Part shown: positions 8,181 to 16,223 of the stretch, piece by piece | Position numbering within the stretch: the first letter of the stretch is position 1 | Layout: the number at the start of each line of letters is the position of its first letter | NCBI RefSeq assembly: GCF_000158815.1 | Contig: NZ_GG657738.1 | Location: forward strand, 1,054,717 to 1,118,716 | DNA: 64,000 nt | Direction: 5' to 3' | From: Micromonospora sp. ATCC 39149 | Lineage (GTDB): Bacteria; Actinomycetota; Actinomycetes; Mycobacteriales; Micromonosporaceae | The notes under the pieces: generated by a model | What the model saw: only the letters and a program-made list of their open reading frames with translations | Database searches by the model: none | Told to the model about the DNA's origin: nothing | Program-made: the position numbers and the translations under genes

Positions 8181-8972
8181 TCAGTCGTTGGTCTTGGTAG
8201 CCGCAGGAACGCGGCCGAGGTCGCGGTCTTTGAGTCGGTAGCTGTCGCCCTTCATCGAGATGACTTCGGCGTGGTGGACGAGGCGGTCGATCATGGCTGC
8301 GGCGACGACGTCGTCGCCGAACACTTCGCCCCACCGGCCGAAGGGCTTGTTGGACGTGACTATCAGCGAGGCTCGTTCGTAGCGGTTGGACACGAGTTGG
8401 AAGAACAGGTTCGCGGCTTCGGCTTCGAAGGGGATGTAGCCGACCTCGTCGACGATCAGCAGCGGGATCCGGCCGAGCTTGACCAGCTCGTCCTGGAGAC
8501 GGCCGGCGTGGTGGGCATCGGCGAGGCGGGACACCCACTGGGCGGCGGTGGCGAACGCGACCCGGTGTCCGGCCTGGCAGGCCCGGATCCCCAGGCCGAT
8601 GGACAGGTGGGTCTTGCCCGTGCCAGGCGGGCCGAGGAACACCACGTTCTCCTTCGACGCCACGAAGTCGAGGGTGCCGAGGTGGGCGATCGTCTCCCGC
8701 TTCAACGACCGTTGGTGGTCGAAGTCGAACTCCTCCAGGCTCTTGCGGGCCGGGAACCTCGCCGCCCGGATGCGGCCCTCACCGCCATGAGCCTCACGGG
8801 CAGCGACCTCGCGTTGCAGGCAGGCGGCGAGGAACTCCTCATGCGTCCACGACTCCGCCCGGGCCCGCTCCGCCAGCCTCTCGACCGACGCCGCGAGGGA
8901 CGGCGCCTTCAGGGCACGGGTGAGGAACGCGATCTCCGAGACGACGTTGCGGCTGGTCTTGGCGGCCATCAC
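8181..8972 (-). CDS. istB: IS21-family helper ATPase IstB
   Basis: A 263-residue AAA+ ATPase of the DnaC/IstB type: Walker A LGPPGTGKTH at about 113-122, Walker B PLLIVDEVGYIP, and the sensor region LIVTSNKPFGRWGEVF. IstB forms an oligomer on target DNA and activates the IstA transposase. Its start overlaps the istA stop by 4 bp, so it is translationally coupled. All motifs are intact, so the protein is probably functional. Confidence 0.95.
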   Translation of the reverse strand: MMAAKTSRNVVSEIAFLTRALKAPSLAASVERLAERARAESWTHEEFLAACLQREVAAREAHGGEGRIRAARFPARKSLEEFDFDHQRSLKRETIAHLGTLDFVASKENVVFLGPPGTGKTHLSIGLGIRACQAGHRVAFATAAQWVSRLADAHHAGRLQDELVKLGRIPLLIVDEVGYIPFEAEAANLFFQLVSNRYERASLIVTSNKPFGRWGEVFGDDVVAAAMIDRLVHHAEVISMKGDSYRLKDRDLGRVPAATKTND

Positions 8973-10186
8973 GCAGCCACCTCATCCAGGCCGAACAGGC
9001 GGTCGTAGTCACTCAACGGCCGCCGTTCGACCTGGCCGTCGACGGCGGCCGCCGGCTTGTGTTGCGCGGCGATACGCAAATCCGCGGCGGCCCGGCGGTG
9101 GACGGGATCGGTGATGCTCTGATGCTTGGCCCAGCAACGATCGTGCCGGGCCACCGCCCGACCATCACAGAACACCTCCACCCGATCGACATCGGCGGTG
9201 ACCTCGACGCGGCGGCCGACCACCGACGGGTGCACCGAATAGTCGTTGCCGTCCAAGCGCACGTAATGATCACGAGGAAGGCGGGTGGTCTGCCGCCAGC
9301 CGACCACCGGCGCGACCGGTGGCAACGGCAACATCACCTGCCGGTCGGCGTCCCACCGCTGCACCGGCCGGCAGCCCAGCGTCCGGTGCTGGCGGTTGTT
9401 CGCCCGCACCAACCACTCAGTGAGTTGGGCGTTGAAGTCGGCCGGCGAGGAGAAGCGGCGTCCGGGCAGAAACGAGGTCTCCAGATAGCCGTTGGCCCGC
9501 TCCACCAGGCCCTTGGACTCCGGGTCCGCCGGCCGGCACTGGATCACCTTGATGCCGAGGGTGCCGCGGAAGGCGTTCATCGCCTCCGTCAGCTGCGGCC
9601 TGCCGGCCCGCCACTGACCGATGGCGGACTCGTTGTCCCACACCAACGCCTTGGGCACCCGTCCCCAGCCGGAGATCAACGTCCAGTGTCCGACCAGCAG
9701 GTCCGGTGACTGCCGCGACGGGATCATCACCGCCGACAGCCACCGCGAATAGCCGGACACCATCACCAACACCGGCGGCCGACCCACCTGCCCGAACCCC
9801 AACGGCACATCCGCCGGCGGGAACCACAGATCACACTGCGCCAACTCGCCCGGCAGATACTCCGTGCGCTGCGCCGGGTCCGGCGCCATGAACAACGGCC
9901 GCAACAGGCGCACCCGCTCCTTGAGCACGGTCAACGACCGCGTCCAACCGATCCTCTCCGCGATCACCGTGGCCGGCATCGACGGCCACTCCCGCAGCAA
10001 CGCCCGGATCTGCGGCTCCACCGCGTCCACGATCGAACCCTTCGCCGGCCGCTGGTACTTCGGCGGCCCCTGCGCGGCCAACGCCCGCCGCACCGTGTTA
10101 CGACCCACCCCAAGCGTGCGGGCGATCACCTTGATCGGCATCCCCTCAGCCCGATGAAGACGACGGATCTCCGCCCAGTTCTCCAT
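8969..10186 (-). CDS. istA: IS21-family transposase IstA
   Basis: A 405-residue DDE transposase. It has an N-terminal helix-turn-helix (IARTLGVGRNTVRRAL) and an integrase (rve) core whose likely catalytic triad is Asp119 (QCDLWF), Asp184 (VWDNES) and Glu229 (KGLVERANGY), then a C-terminal beta domain (VRLDGNDYSVHP) typical of Mu/IstA transposases. ATG 10186 is chosen over the upstream frame opening at 10228 because GGAGGGG lies 8 bases before it. The enzyme carries out replicative transposition with IstB. No inactivating change is seen. Confidence 0.94.
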   Translation of the reverse strand: MENWAEIRRLHRAEGMPIKVIARTLGVGRNTVRRALAAQGPPKYQRPAKGSIVDAVEPQIRALLREWPSMPATVIAERIGWTRSLTVLKERVRLLRPLFMAPDPAQRTEYLPGELAQCDLWFPPADVPLGFGQVGRPPVLVMVSGYSRWLSAVMIPSRQSPDLLVGHWTLISGWGRVPKALVWDNESAIGQWRAGRPQLTEAMNAFRGTLGIKVIQCRPADPESKGLVERANGYLETSFLPGRRFSSPADFNAQLTEWLVRANNRQHRTLGCRPVQRWDADRQVMLPLPPVAPVVGWRQTTRLPRDHYVRLDGNDYSVHPSVVGRRVEVTADVDRVEVFCDGRAVARHDRCWAKHQSITDPVHRRAAADLRIAAQHKPAAAVDGQVERRPLSDYDRLFGLDEVAA

Positions 10187-10237
10187 GCTCAACACCCCTC
10201 CGATCCTCGAAGAGGGGTCCAGATTCACCCGCCGACC

Positions 10238-10270
10238 CGGGGTCCGATTTCACGCGTCGCCGACAGCCCG
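10238..10270. repeat. Right end of the IS21 element and target duplication
   Basis: GGGTCCGATTTCACGCG reads as the inverse of the left end and finishes at 10265 with CGACA. GCCCG follows at 10266-10270, identical to the five bases before the left end. A second partial inner repeat (GGGGTCCAGATTCAC) starts at 10214. Confidence 0.85.
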
Positions 10271-10380
10271 GCTGCTCGACTCGCGCCAGAGTGCCTGTCC
10301 GGCACCCTGGCGCCGGACACTCCACGTTCTCACTGGAACTCGCTAGCCACAGGTACCCGAGACATCCCTGACCGTGCTGC

Positions 10381-11319
10381 TCACGCTCCCGGCACGCTGG
10401 AGCCGTTCTGCCTGGCGAGGCCGGCGTAGCGGCGCGGTGGCATGCCCATGATGCGTTTGAACGCGGTGTTGAACGCGTGCTCGGACTCGTAGCCCAGGGA
10501 ACCGGCGATCCGGGCGATGGTGTCGTCGCCGTGCTGAAGCCGCTCCGCGGCGAGCATCATCCGCCAGCGGGCCAGGTAGGCGATCGGAGTCTCGCCGGCG
10601 CGAGCACGGAAGCGCTCGGCGAACATGGAACGGGACATGCCGGCGAGCGTGGCGAGTCCCCGCACGGTCCAGGAGCGGCCCGGGTCGGCGTGCATCGCGG
10701 CGAGCGCGGCGTGCATCCGGGGGTCCGCGAGCGCGGCAAACCAGCCGACGTCGTCGCGGGCGGGCGTGGCCAGATAAAGGCGCAGGGCCTGGACCAGCAT
10801 CATGCGCGCGAGTTGCTGCGCCATCAGGGCCGAGCCGGGACGTGGCTCGCGGAACTCCTCCATCATCAGCTCGATCGACCAGCGCAACCGGGCCCGGTCG
10901 TCGGAGGTCTTGACCAGCATCAGCGGCGGTAGGTTCCGCAGCAGCAGCTCGACGTGCGGGCTGCCGGCCTCGAAGCGGCTGCCGACCAGATAGACGTCCC
11001 CGCCGCCGTTGTAGGTAATGACCTCGCCGCTGCGATCGGGGTCGAGCACCGCGGAGGCGCGCACCGGCTCGACGTCCGGTGCGCTGCCGATGACGGCGGT
11101 ACGGCCGGTGGGCAGCACGAAGCAGGAGCCCTCCGGAACCGGCACCGGCGCATCGCTGTCCATCGTCAGCCAACAGGAACCCTTGACGACCGCGTAGCAC
11201 TTGATCCGGCCGGCCAGGTCGTCGAGCTCCAGCGCCCAGTCGCCACCGGCGTCGAATCCGGCAGTGATGTAGCTACGCGGCTTCAGCAGAGCCAGTACCT
11301 CGCTCAGCGGATCCAACAT
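10381..11319 (-). CDS. AraC-family regulator with N-terminal cupin domain
   Basis: A 312-residue regulator. Residues 1-180 form a cupin-like sensor (GSCWLTMDSDAPVPVPEGS, FVLPTGRTAVIG) of the type common in AraC regulators next to oxidoreductases. The C-terminal third has the two helix-turn-helix motifs: RGLATLAGMSRSMFAERFRA and IAGSLGYESEHAFNTAFKR, ending in the usual GMPPRRYAGL. It faces away from the F420-type reductase gene starting at 11396, with only 76 bp between, so it is likely that gene's activator. The ligand is not known. Confidence 0.9.
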   Translation of the reverse strand: MLDPLSEVLALLKPRSYITAGFDAGGDWALELDDLAGRIKCYAVVKGSCWLTMDSDAPVPVPEGSCFVLPTGRTAVIGSAPDVEPVRASAVLDPDRSGEVITYNGGGDVYLVGSRFEAGSPHVELLLRNLPPLMLVKTSDDRARLRWSIELMMEEFREPRPGSALMAQQLARMMLVQALRLYLATPARDDVGWFAALADPRMHAALAAMHADPGRSWTVRGLATLAGMSRSMFAERFRARAGETPIAYLARWRMMLAAERLQHGDDTIARIAGSLGYESEHAFNTAFKRIMGMPPRRYAGLARQNGSSVPGA

Positions 11320-11395
11320 GCCTCCGGACGATCGCGAACAAAAGAAAGACTTTCAAGTATAGAAGGTACGGTTTGGGGCGGCCTAGATTCGGATC

Positions 11396-12067
11396 ATGAC
11401 AACGATCGGCTTCATCGGCAGCGGACGGATCGGCGGCGCGCTCGCGCACCTGGCCGTCGTCGCCGGACACGACATCGTGCTGAGCAACAGCCGCGGACCG
11501 GAGAGCTTGCGGGAGACCGCGACCCAGCTGGGGACCCGGGCCCGCGCGGCAACCACCACCGAGGCCGCAGCCGCCGGCGACCTGGTCGTCGTGGCCATCC
11601 CGATCCGCGCATACCGGCAGGTGCCGGTCGAACCGCTGCGCGGCCGGGTCGTTATCGACACACTCAACTACGACCCGGCACGCCAGGGTGCCGTCCCCGA
11701 GATCGAGGCCGGCGACACCCCGCCGCACCTTCTGTTGCAGGCACACCTGCGGGACGCGTACGTGGTCAAGGCGTTCAGCACCGTATTCTTCAAGCACCTG
11801 CCGCAGCTCGCCCGGCCGGCCGGCGCCCCTGACCGCAGCGCCGTGCCCATCGCGGGCGACCACGCGGCGGCCAAGGCGGCGGTCGCCGCCCTGATCGACT
11901 CACTCGGTTTCGATGCTTACGACGTTGGTCCGCTCGTCGAGAGCCGCCGGTTCGCGCCCGGCACTCCCGCGCAACTCGCCTATCTCGATCCGGACGGCAT
12001 GTTCGCCGCGCCCGCCCGCCCCGCCTCCGCCGCCGATCTGGCCGCGCTCCTCGACAAGGCGAGCTGA
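11396..12067 (+). CDS. NADPH-dependent F420 reductase-like oxidoreductase
   Basis: A 223-residue Rossmann protein. GFIGSGRIGGALAHLAVVAG at the N-terminus is the dinucleotide fold and SNSRGPESL shortly after it is the signature of NADP(H)-specific F420:NADP+ oxidoreductase-like proteins. Later conserved pieces are VVIDTLNYDP and VKAFSTVFFKHL. The family passes hydride between F420 and NADP, but many actinobacterial relatives work on unknown substrates, so the exact reaction is open. It is divergent from an AraC regulator and is followed two bases later by the start of a broken dehydrogenase gene, suggesting it was once the first gene of a redox operon. Confidence 0.86.
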   Translation: MTTIGFIGSGRIGGALAHLAVVAGHDIVLSNSRGPESLRETATQLGTRARAATTTEAAAAGDLVVVAIPIRAYRQVPVEPLRGRVVIDTLNYDPARQGAVPEIEAGDTPPHLLLQAHLRDAYVVKAFSTVFFKHLPQLARPAGAPDRSAVPIAGDHAAAKAAVAALIDSLGFDAYDVGPLVESRRFAPGTPAQLAYLDPDGMFAAPARPASAADLAALLDKAS

Positions 12068-12069
12068 CC

Positions 12070-12207
12070 ATGAAATCGGCGGTCACCGCGTACGGCGCAG
12101 CCCCGCGTTACCTGGAGTTTCCCGAGCCACAGCCGGCCGGCGAGCACGAGATCTCTCGTTGCGCTCGCGGGCCTTCGCGTCACATCGGGACGGTGCCGGC
12201 GTCATAG
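12070..12207 (+). pseudogene. 5' fragment of a medium-chain alcohol dehydrogenase gene
   Basis: The ATG at 12070 directly follows the reductase stop. The first 27 codons (MKSAVTAYGAA, LEFPEPQPAGEHE) are a normal MDR N-terminus; similarity then stops abruptly near 12150 and the frame ends at 12207. The rest of the gene is missing and transposase debris follows, so it was truncated by a rearrangement. Confidence 0.7.
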
Positions 12208-12374
12208 TCGATGCGCTTGTCCAGGTCGAGTCCGAATGTGCCATGCAGGGCGACGTTGCTCCAGAACAGCGGGGTCACGCCGCGTTTGTCAGGCTCCGTG
12301 ATCAGGTTCTGCCAGGTCTGGTCATCGAGCACCTTGTCCACCAGACGCGTGTTGACCATCACAGGGGCTGACTG
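12180..12374 (-). pseudogene. C-terminal remnant of a Tn3-family transposase
   Basis: The minus-strand frame encodes MVNTRLVDKVLDDQTW, TEPDKRGVTPLFWSNV and GTFGLDLDKRIDY, which match the last about 55 residues of Tn3-type transposases (the conserved LTPLFWxxVxxYGxFxLD tail). Nothing else of the transposon is visible. It abuts the truncated dehydrogenase and probably marks the event that cut it. Confidence 0.65.
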
Positions 12375-12501
12375 CAGCGGGCTGTCGCGCTGGCCCGGGC
12401 CGGCCGGCCGTTAGCGGGCGGTGTCGGCCGACGCGGGACACGCCGCTCAGGCCCATCTCACCCGCGGGGTGCGGGCGATGGCCGGTGTACCGCTCAGCGC
12501 C

Positions 12502-12867
12502 CTACTGCGATGACTCGACCCAGGCGAAGAGGTCCACGACGTGCCCGTCCGGGTCTCGCACCTGTGATAACGCTGCCCCCCACGGGGCGTCCCAGGGCGC
12601 CTTGACCGACGGGTGCCCGGCGGCGGCCAGGTCGCCGTGGGACCTGTCCGCCGCTACCGGGTCGGAGCAGAGGAACGCCCAGCCGCCGGAGGGCGACCCC
12701 GGCTGGTAGTCCGGGTCGAAGAACCGCAACGAGGCGTGCGTGTCCCACATGAGACGGATGCCGCCGGCGACGGTCGTCTCGGCGTGCGGCTCCTGCCGGG
12801 CACCGGCCGGGAACTCCAGGCCGAGCCGGCGGTAGAGGGAAAGGGACCGCACGCCAGCGACAGGCAT
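12502..12867 (-). CDS. Glyoxalase/VOC-family protein, possibly shortened
   Basis: A 121-residue vicinal-oxygen-chelate protein if started at ATG 12867. It contains SLYRRLGLEFPAGA near the N-terminus and ends with SQVRDPDGHVVDLFAWV, the paired beta-alpha-beta motifs of glyoxalase/bleomycin-resistance folds. The usual segment between the first strand and the FYRRLG helix (a GD-x-x-AS stretch) is missing, so the gene may have lost about 8 codons or may be decaying. The frame is open upstream to 12939 without a ribosome site. Role unknown. Confidence 0.68.
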   Translation of the reverse strand: MPVAGVRSLSLYRRLGLEFPAGARQEPHAETTVAGGIRLMWDTHASLRFFDPDYQPGSPSGGWAFLCSDPVAADRSHGDLAAAGHPSVKAPWDAPWGAALSQVRDPDGHVVDLFAWVESSQ

Positions 12868-12963
12868 CCGCTTCTGCCGCGAGTCACGCGCTACCCCACG
12901 GTCACGGCCCGTTTGGAGGACGACGCAGCTACTGAACACGGCTGTGACCAGGAGGTCCGAAGA

Positions 12964-13170
12964 TCAGCCGCTTCGACGGTTGCCGTACTGGCGAGGACTC
13001 TGCACCGTGCCGGAACGGCCGTGGGCGCGGCTCGCGGTACCCCCGGTGTGGTTGGGGGTGGCCTTGCCCTTGGACCGGCGTGCCGCCCGGTTCTCGAAGG
13101 GCTGCGCCTGCTCCTCGGTTTCCGCCTCGACGTCAGCGGTGGGATCGGCGTCGCTGGCGGCGTCGGTCAT
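12964..13170 (-). CDS. Small conserved hydrophilic protein (68 residues)
   Basis: ATG 13170 is preceded by GAGGAGA at a good distance, supporting a real gene. The product is acidic at the start (ADVEAETEEQAQPFENR) and basic after that (RAARRSKGKA), ending SPRQYGNRRSG. Short proteins with the FENRAARR core and an arginine-rich QYxNRR end are widespread in actinobacteria, but I know of no function. It looks unstructured and could bind nucleic acid; that is inference. No neighbour clearly belongs with it. Confidence 0.7.
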   Translation of the reverse strand: MTDAASDADPTADVEAETEEQAQPFENRAARRSKGKATPNHTGGTASRAHGRSGTVQSPRQYGNRRSG

Positions 13171-13896
13171 CGGTGTCTCCTCGTGCTGGTCAGAACTGGG
13201 GCTATTCGCTGCGGATCTTGAAGCGCGGCCGCCGCGATACGCAGACGGTAGCGCGCAGGCCGGCCCGAGTCGGGACCGGCTGCCCGGATAGACCGTCCAG
13301 TCACGTCAGAACCCCCTCCGGGGTGACCCAACCACGACGCCGTCCAAGCGTCCGGATCTGCCGCGACGAGCGCGGCGGCTCGCCCCCAAGTCGGTTGGCG
13401 CCGAAAGAACGTGGGCGCGGCGATGCGGTCGGGCACCCGCCGAGACGACAGCGCGTTCATCGCTGGATCGCCACCGGGAAGTTCAGCACGCCGTTGAGCG
13501 ATTGAGCAGTTGCCGCCGGTCGCCGCCGGCTACACCAAGCGATCGGTCAGAGCCCCGCCGAGACGCGCCTGGTGAGGCGGGTGCCTGACCGCGATGCTGA
13601 ACGACAAGACCAGTCGAAAGAAAGCGGCCGGAGCCGTCGGCGAAGGCGAAAGCCGCGGCTGTGCTGCGCCCGGCACGGCGCGGATTTTTCGAGGGCTGCG
13701 GGTATGGCCGTCGGTAGATGTATCGCGGACCCACCCTGTTGCTTCGCCGCTGCTTTGGTCGCAGCTCGCCGGGCATGCGGTAGCTTTTACCCTTCGAACA
13801 CCGATTAGCGGATCGGGCAGGGCCGAGTTCTTGTGGTCTTCGCGGGTTGGTTCGCGCGAGCGGTGACGAGGCCGTTGCCCTACATGGAGGCATGTC
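13171..13896. other. Intergenic region, mostly non-coding
   Basis: Apart from an IS256-like fragment at 13594-13670 no coding sequence is supported. The motif CGGATCTGCCGCG near 13351 recurs as its inverse near 19945 and 18338. The ribosome site GGAGG at 13886 belongs to the next gene. Confidence 0.45.
13594..13670 (+). pseudogene. IS256-family transposase 5' remnant (copy 1)
   Basis: The start LNDKTSRKK, then after a frame change KRPEPSAKAKAAA, matches a second remnant at 56712 in both DNA (shared GAGCCGTCGGCG...GGCGAA) and protein (LNEATGRKKRSEPSAEAKAA). Only about 25 codons remain. Confidence 0.5.
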
Positions 13897-14574
13897 GTGA
13901 GTTCATACACCATCAGCATCGCCGCAGACGATCCCAGTCAGGCGACCACAACCGTGAGAGTCGAGTTCAACGGCGCGACCGCGCGTATCACCGAACTGCT
14001 GGTGCGCGCCGGTGAGGGGGACGGGTTGACCGCGGGCCAGATTCCCGCGGTCGATCTGGATCTGCTGCTGAAGGCGGTCACGGCTGCCGTCGGCGGCCAG
14101 CAGGCGCTAACCGTCTCGCCTGCCGCTCCGGCCGACGACGCGCCCGCTGGCGTGTCCGTTGACGAGGATCCCGCCGCCGACACCGACGCGGGCCTGCCTG
14201 TCGCCGCAACCACGTCCACCGCTGATCAACCGGCTACGACCACTCCGGTGCAGAGCGAGCCGACCGAGGTCGCTGTTCCCAGGCAGACGTCACGGGCGAA
14301 AGCACAGGCCGCCGGCGCGGCCCGGCCGCGTGGGCGGAAAGCCACCGGCGCCAAGGCCACCAACGCGGGGCGGAAAGCCACCAAACAGACCGCCAAGGGC
14401 CAGGCGTCCCCGGGAACGGGGCGGGTGTACCGGCGGTCACCGGATGATCTGGAGTCGGTGTACCAGCAGGCCGGCAGCCCGGCGGCGCTCGCCGATCACT
14501 ACAACGTGCCCCGGCACACTGCCCAAGGATGGATCCGTACGCTGCGCCGCAGGCGAGCCACCTCCGCCGAGTAA
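13897..14574 (+). CDS. Lysine/alanine-rich DNA-binding protein with C-terminal HTH
   Basis: A 225-residue protein with GTG start after GGAGG. Three parts are visible: an N-terminal folded domain (YTISIAADDP to LDLLLKAVTAAVGG, residues 3-68), a long low-complexity linker rich in Ala, Thr and Asp turning into a basic Lys/Arg/Ala stretch (RGRKATGAKA, GRKATKQTAKG, about 145-170), and a C-terminal helix-turn-helix (SPAALADHYNVPRHTAQGWI). The basic segment resembles the tails of nucleoid proteins and the HTH resembles small actinobacterial regulators, so it probably binds DNA, perhaps at many sites. No partner gene is adjacent. Function not recognised. Confidence 0.78.
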   Translation: MSSYTISIAADDPSQATTTVRVEFNGATARITELLVRAGEGDGLTAGQIPAVDLDLLLKAVTAAVGGQQALTVSPAAPADDAPAGVSVDEDPAADTDAGLPVAATTSTADQPATTTPVQSEPTEVAVPRQTSRAKAQAAGAARPRGRKATGAKATNAGRKATKQTAKGQASPGTGRVYRRSPDDLESVYQQAGSPAALADHYNVPRHTAQGWIRTLRRRRATSAE

Positions 14575-15000
14575 CGACCACACCGCAGGCACGTCGGACG
14601 GTTCATCCCGTTGTACGGGCGCGATTCCGGATGACCAAACCGATCGTCGGCTACCTGGCCGGCGGACGGCCGTTCGCCGGTTGACCGGCGATATGTAAGC
14701 ACGGGCGAGGTCAGCGGTCGCGCCAGGCACCACGACCTTACAACGGGAGTGCCGCTGCACGACGACGGCCTTTCGACTGCCATCGGTCGCCGAGGTCGAA
14801 GCGGAGTCCCTCGCCCGAGAGCTGGACGGTGGGCCGTTCAGGTAGCCGTCGCCGTCGGCGATGTGCACGGCGAAGGCGTGGGTGGGGTGACCGAGTCCGA
14901 TCTGCAGGCCGGCGGGTAGGTCAGTGGGTGATCGGCGTTGACGCCGGTGCGCCGGTCTACCGAGGACGGAGGTGCCCCGGTAGACCGGCGGTCGGCTCCA
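14575..15000. other. Intergenic region, no supported gene
   Basis: About 425 bp after the HTH gene. Only antisense shadows are open. The minus strand may hold the degraded downstream end of the ABC permease remnant at 15001, but codon pattern and similarity are lost. Confidence 0.4.
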
Positions 15001-15106
15001 GGTCGTTGCGAGTGCCTCGGTCGGTGCGAGGCATGATGCGCGGATGGCCGGGTACAGCCCGGCGACCGCTCCGATCAACAAGGTGGCGGCCAGGCCGCCG
15101 CCGTTG
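15001..15106 (-). pseudogene. C-terminal remnant of a MacB/FtsX-type ABC permease
   Basis: The minus strand encodes GGGLAATLLIGAVAGLYPAI and RASCLAPTEALATT, the typical last transmembrane helix and tail (GLYPAxRAAxLxPxEAL) of FtsX-like permeases. The remainder of the gene is absent; it is fused in the same strand to the tail of a broken DUF885 gene. Confidence 0.7.
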
Positions 15107-15177
15107 TCACAGCAGGATCCTGACACACACGACGACGTGGTGCCTGGCCACGCGTAGCCGCCCGACCGATCGGCGGC

Positions 15178-15750
15178 AGGTGCGGACATCCCCGCGATGG
15201 CCGCCTCCTACACCACTCGGGCGGACGTGACCTGCGCCGCCACCGGACGGCACCGGCAGCCGCAGGTGTAAACCGATATCGAGCACGACCCGCGCGGCCC
15301 GCAGCAGCTGCGAGAACAGGTACCCCAATCGTGCACCCGGCTGCTCGTGGTGCCCGAGTTCGTTCATGAACCGCTCGGCGTACAGGGCCCAGCCCTCTTG
15401 GCAGCCGGAGAGCCCGCCGAGCAGGTTCAGCCGCTGCCCGAGGCCGCCCTGGCAGGCCTCGTAGCCGATCTGTAGGTGGTGGCCGGGAACGCCCTCGTGG
15501 TACGCAGTGCTTCAGGCCCACCAGGTGGGGAAGCTCTCCCGGCCCTCGGGCAGGAGCCACCAGACACGGCCTGGCCGCGTTAGGTCCTGCGACGGCCCGG
15601 TATAGGCGATGCCGCCCGACACGGTCAACCGGGACTCGATGGGCCGCAGCGGCGCGGGGATGTCAAAGTGCACGCCGTCCAACTGCTCGATGGTGGTTTC
15701 CAACAACTCCTGCAGCCACGCACCGAACGCCGCTCGACCCGTCGTCCGGT
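15178..15750 (-). pseudogene. Broken DUF885-family (putative metallopeptidase) gene
   Basis: Reading leftward from about 15750 the product matches DUF885 proteins: WLQELLETTIEQLDGVHFD, then the zinc-site-like HEGVPGHHLQIGYEA, EGWALYAERFMNELG and AARVVLDIGLHL. It is inactivated by an in-frame TGA (15512-15514) just before the HEGVPGHH motif, a frameshift near 15245 and a TAG at 15208-15210. The first half of the gene is missing: upstream it joins another frame at about 15740. Confidence 0.8.
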
Positions 15751-16041
15751 TTCCTCCGGAGCCTTGTCATCGGTGACGATGGCGAACACGCCGGCCGGCA
15801 CGCCGTCGAGGGTCGCTACCCGTGACGCGGCGGCCAGCAGGCTGGCCTTGCTCGCTTCGGTGATGAAGAAGGTATATGCGTCGCCGAGTTGCTCGCCGTC
15901 GTCGTACACCTCGATCGCGCCTTCGTCTTCCAAGTCGCTCAGGAAGTCCTCGACCTGATCGATCCATGGATACGCATAGTCGTCCAGCTCAAGATCCGGA
16001 GCTGGCACCAACGGAATGTGGATCTCGACGATGTTGGCCAT
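15625..16041 (-). CDS. Small acidic protein, C-terminus chimeric
   Basis: ATG 16041 has GGAG 11 bases upstream. The first about 100 residues (MANIVEIHIPLVPAPDLE, WIDQVEDFLSDLEDEG, GDAYTFFITEASKASLL) are acidic and look like an intact two-layer alpha/beta protein; I do not recognise a named family. Beyond about residue 100 (RRVERRSVRGC) the frame runs antisense-like through the DUF885 remnant in another phase, so the natural end was probably lost at about 15740 in the same rearrangement that beheaded DUF885. The folded part may still be made, with a foreign 35-residue tail. Confidence 0.55.
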   Translation of the reverse strand: MANIVEIHIPLVPAPDLELDDYAYPWIDQVEDFLSDLEDEGAIEVYDDGEQLGDAYTFFITEASKASLLAAASRVATLDGVPAGVFAIVTDDKAPEETGRRVERRSVRGCRSCWKPPSSSWTACTLTSPRRCGPSSPG

Positions 16042-16223
16042 GACGACATGATCTCCAAGGCGGAGGCGAAAGCGAAGCGGCTCGGAAGCAGGGCTGCCAG
16101 CCGCGCAGGCAGCGGCATGACAGTGCACTTGATCTCGGCGTTCCGCCTGGGTGCTTCCAGGATCACCTGCATGGAGGTGGCTGGGGCGTCTACGTCGATT
16201 GGCGTGCTGTGGCAGGCATCTGG

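Larger units (their letters stand above)
8108..10265 (-). mobile_element. Intact IS21-family insertion sequence (about 2158 bp)
   Basis: The element holds overlapping istA and istB genes on the minus strand. Its ends are inverted repeats that both begin TGTCG and share CGCGTGAAATCGGACCC, and the same 5 bases (GCCCG) flank it on both sides. Intact genes, near-identical ends and a perfect target duplication indicate a recent insertion, unlike the many decayed transposon pieces elsewhere in the window. It interrupts a short leftward frame whose end (ACSRRWPPDGDL and stop near 8008) continues only across the insertion. Confidence 0.92.
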
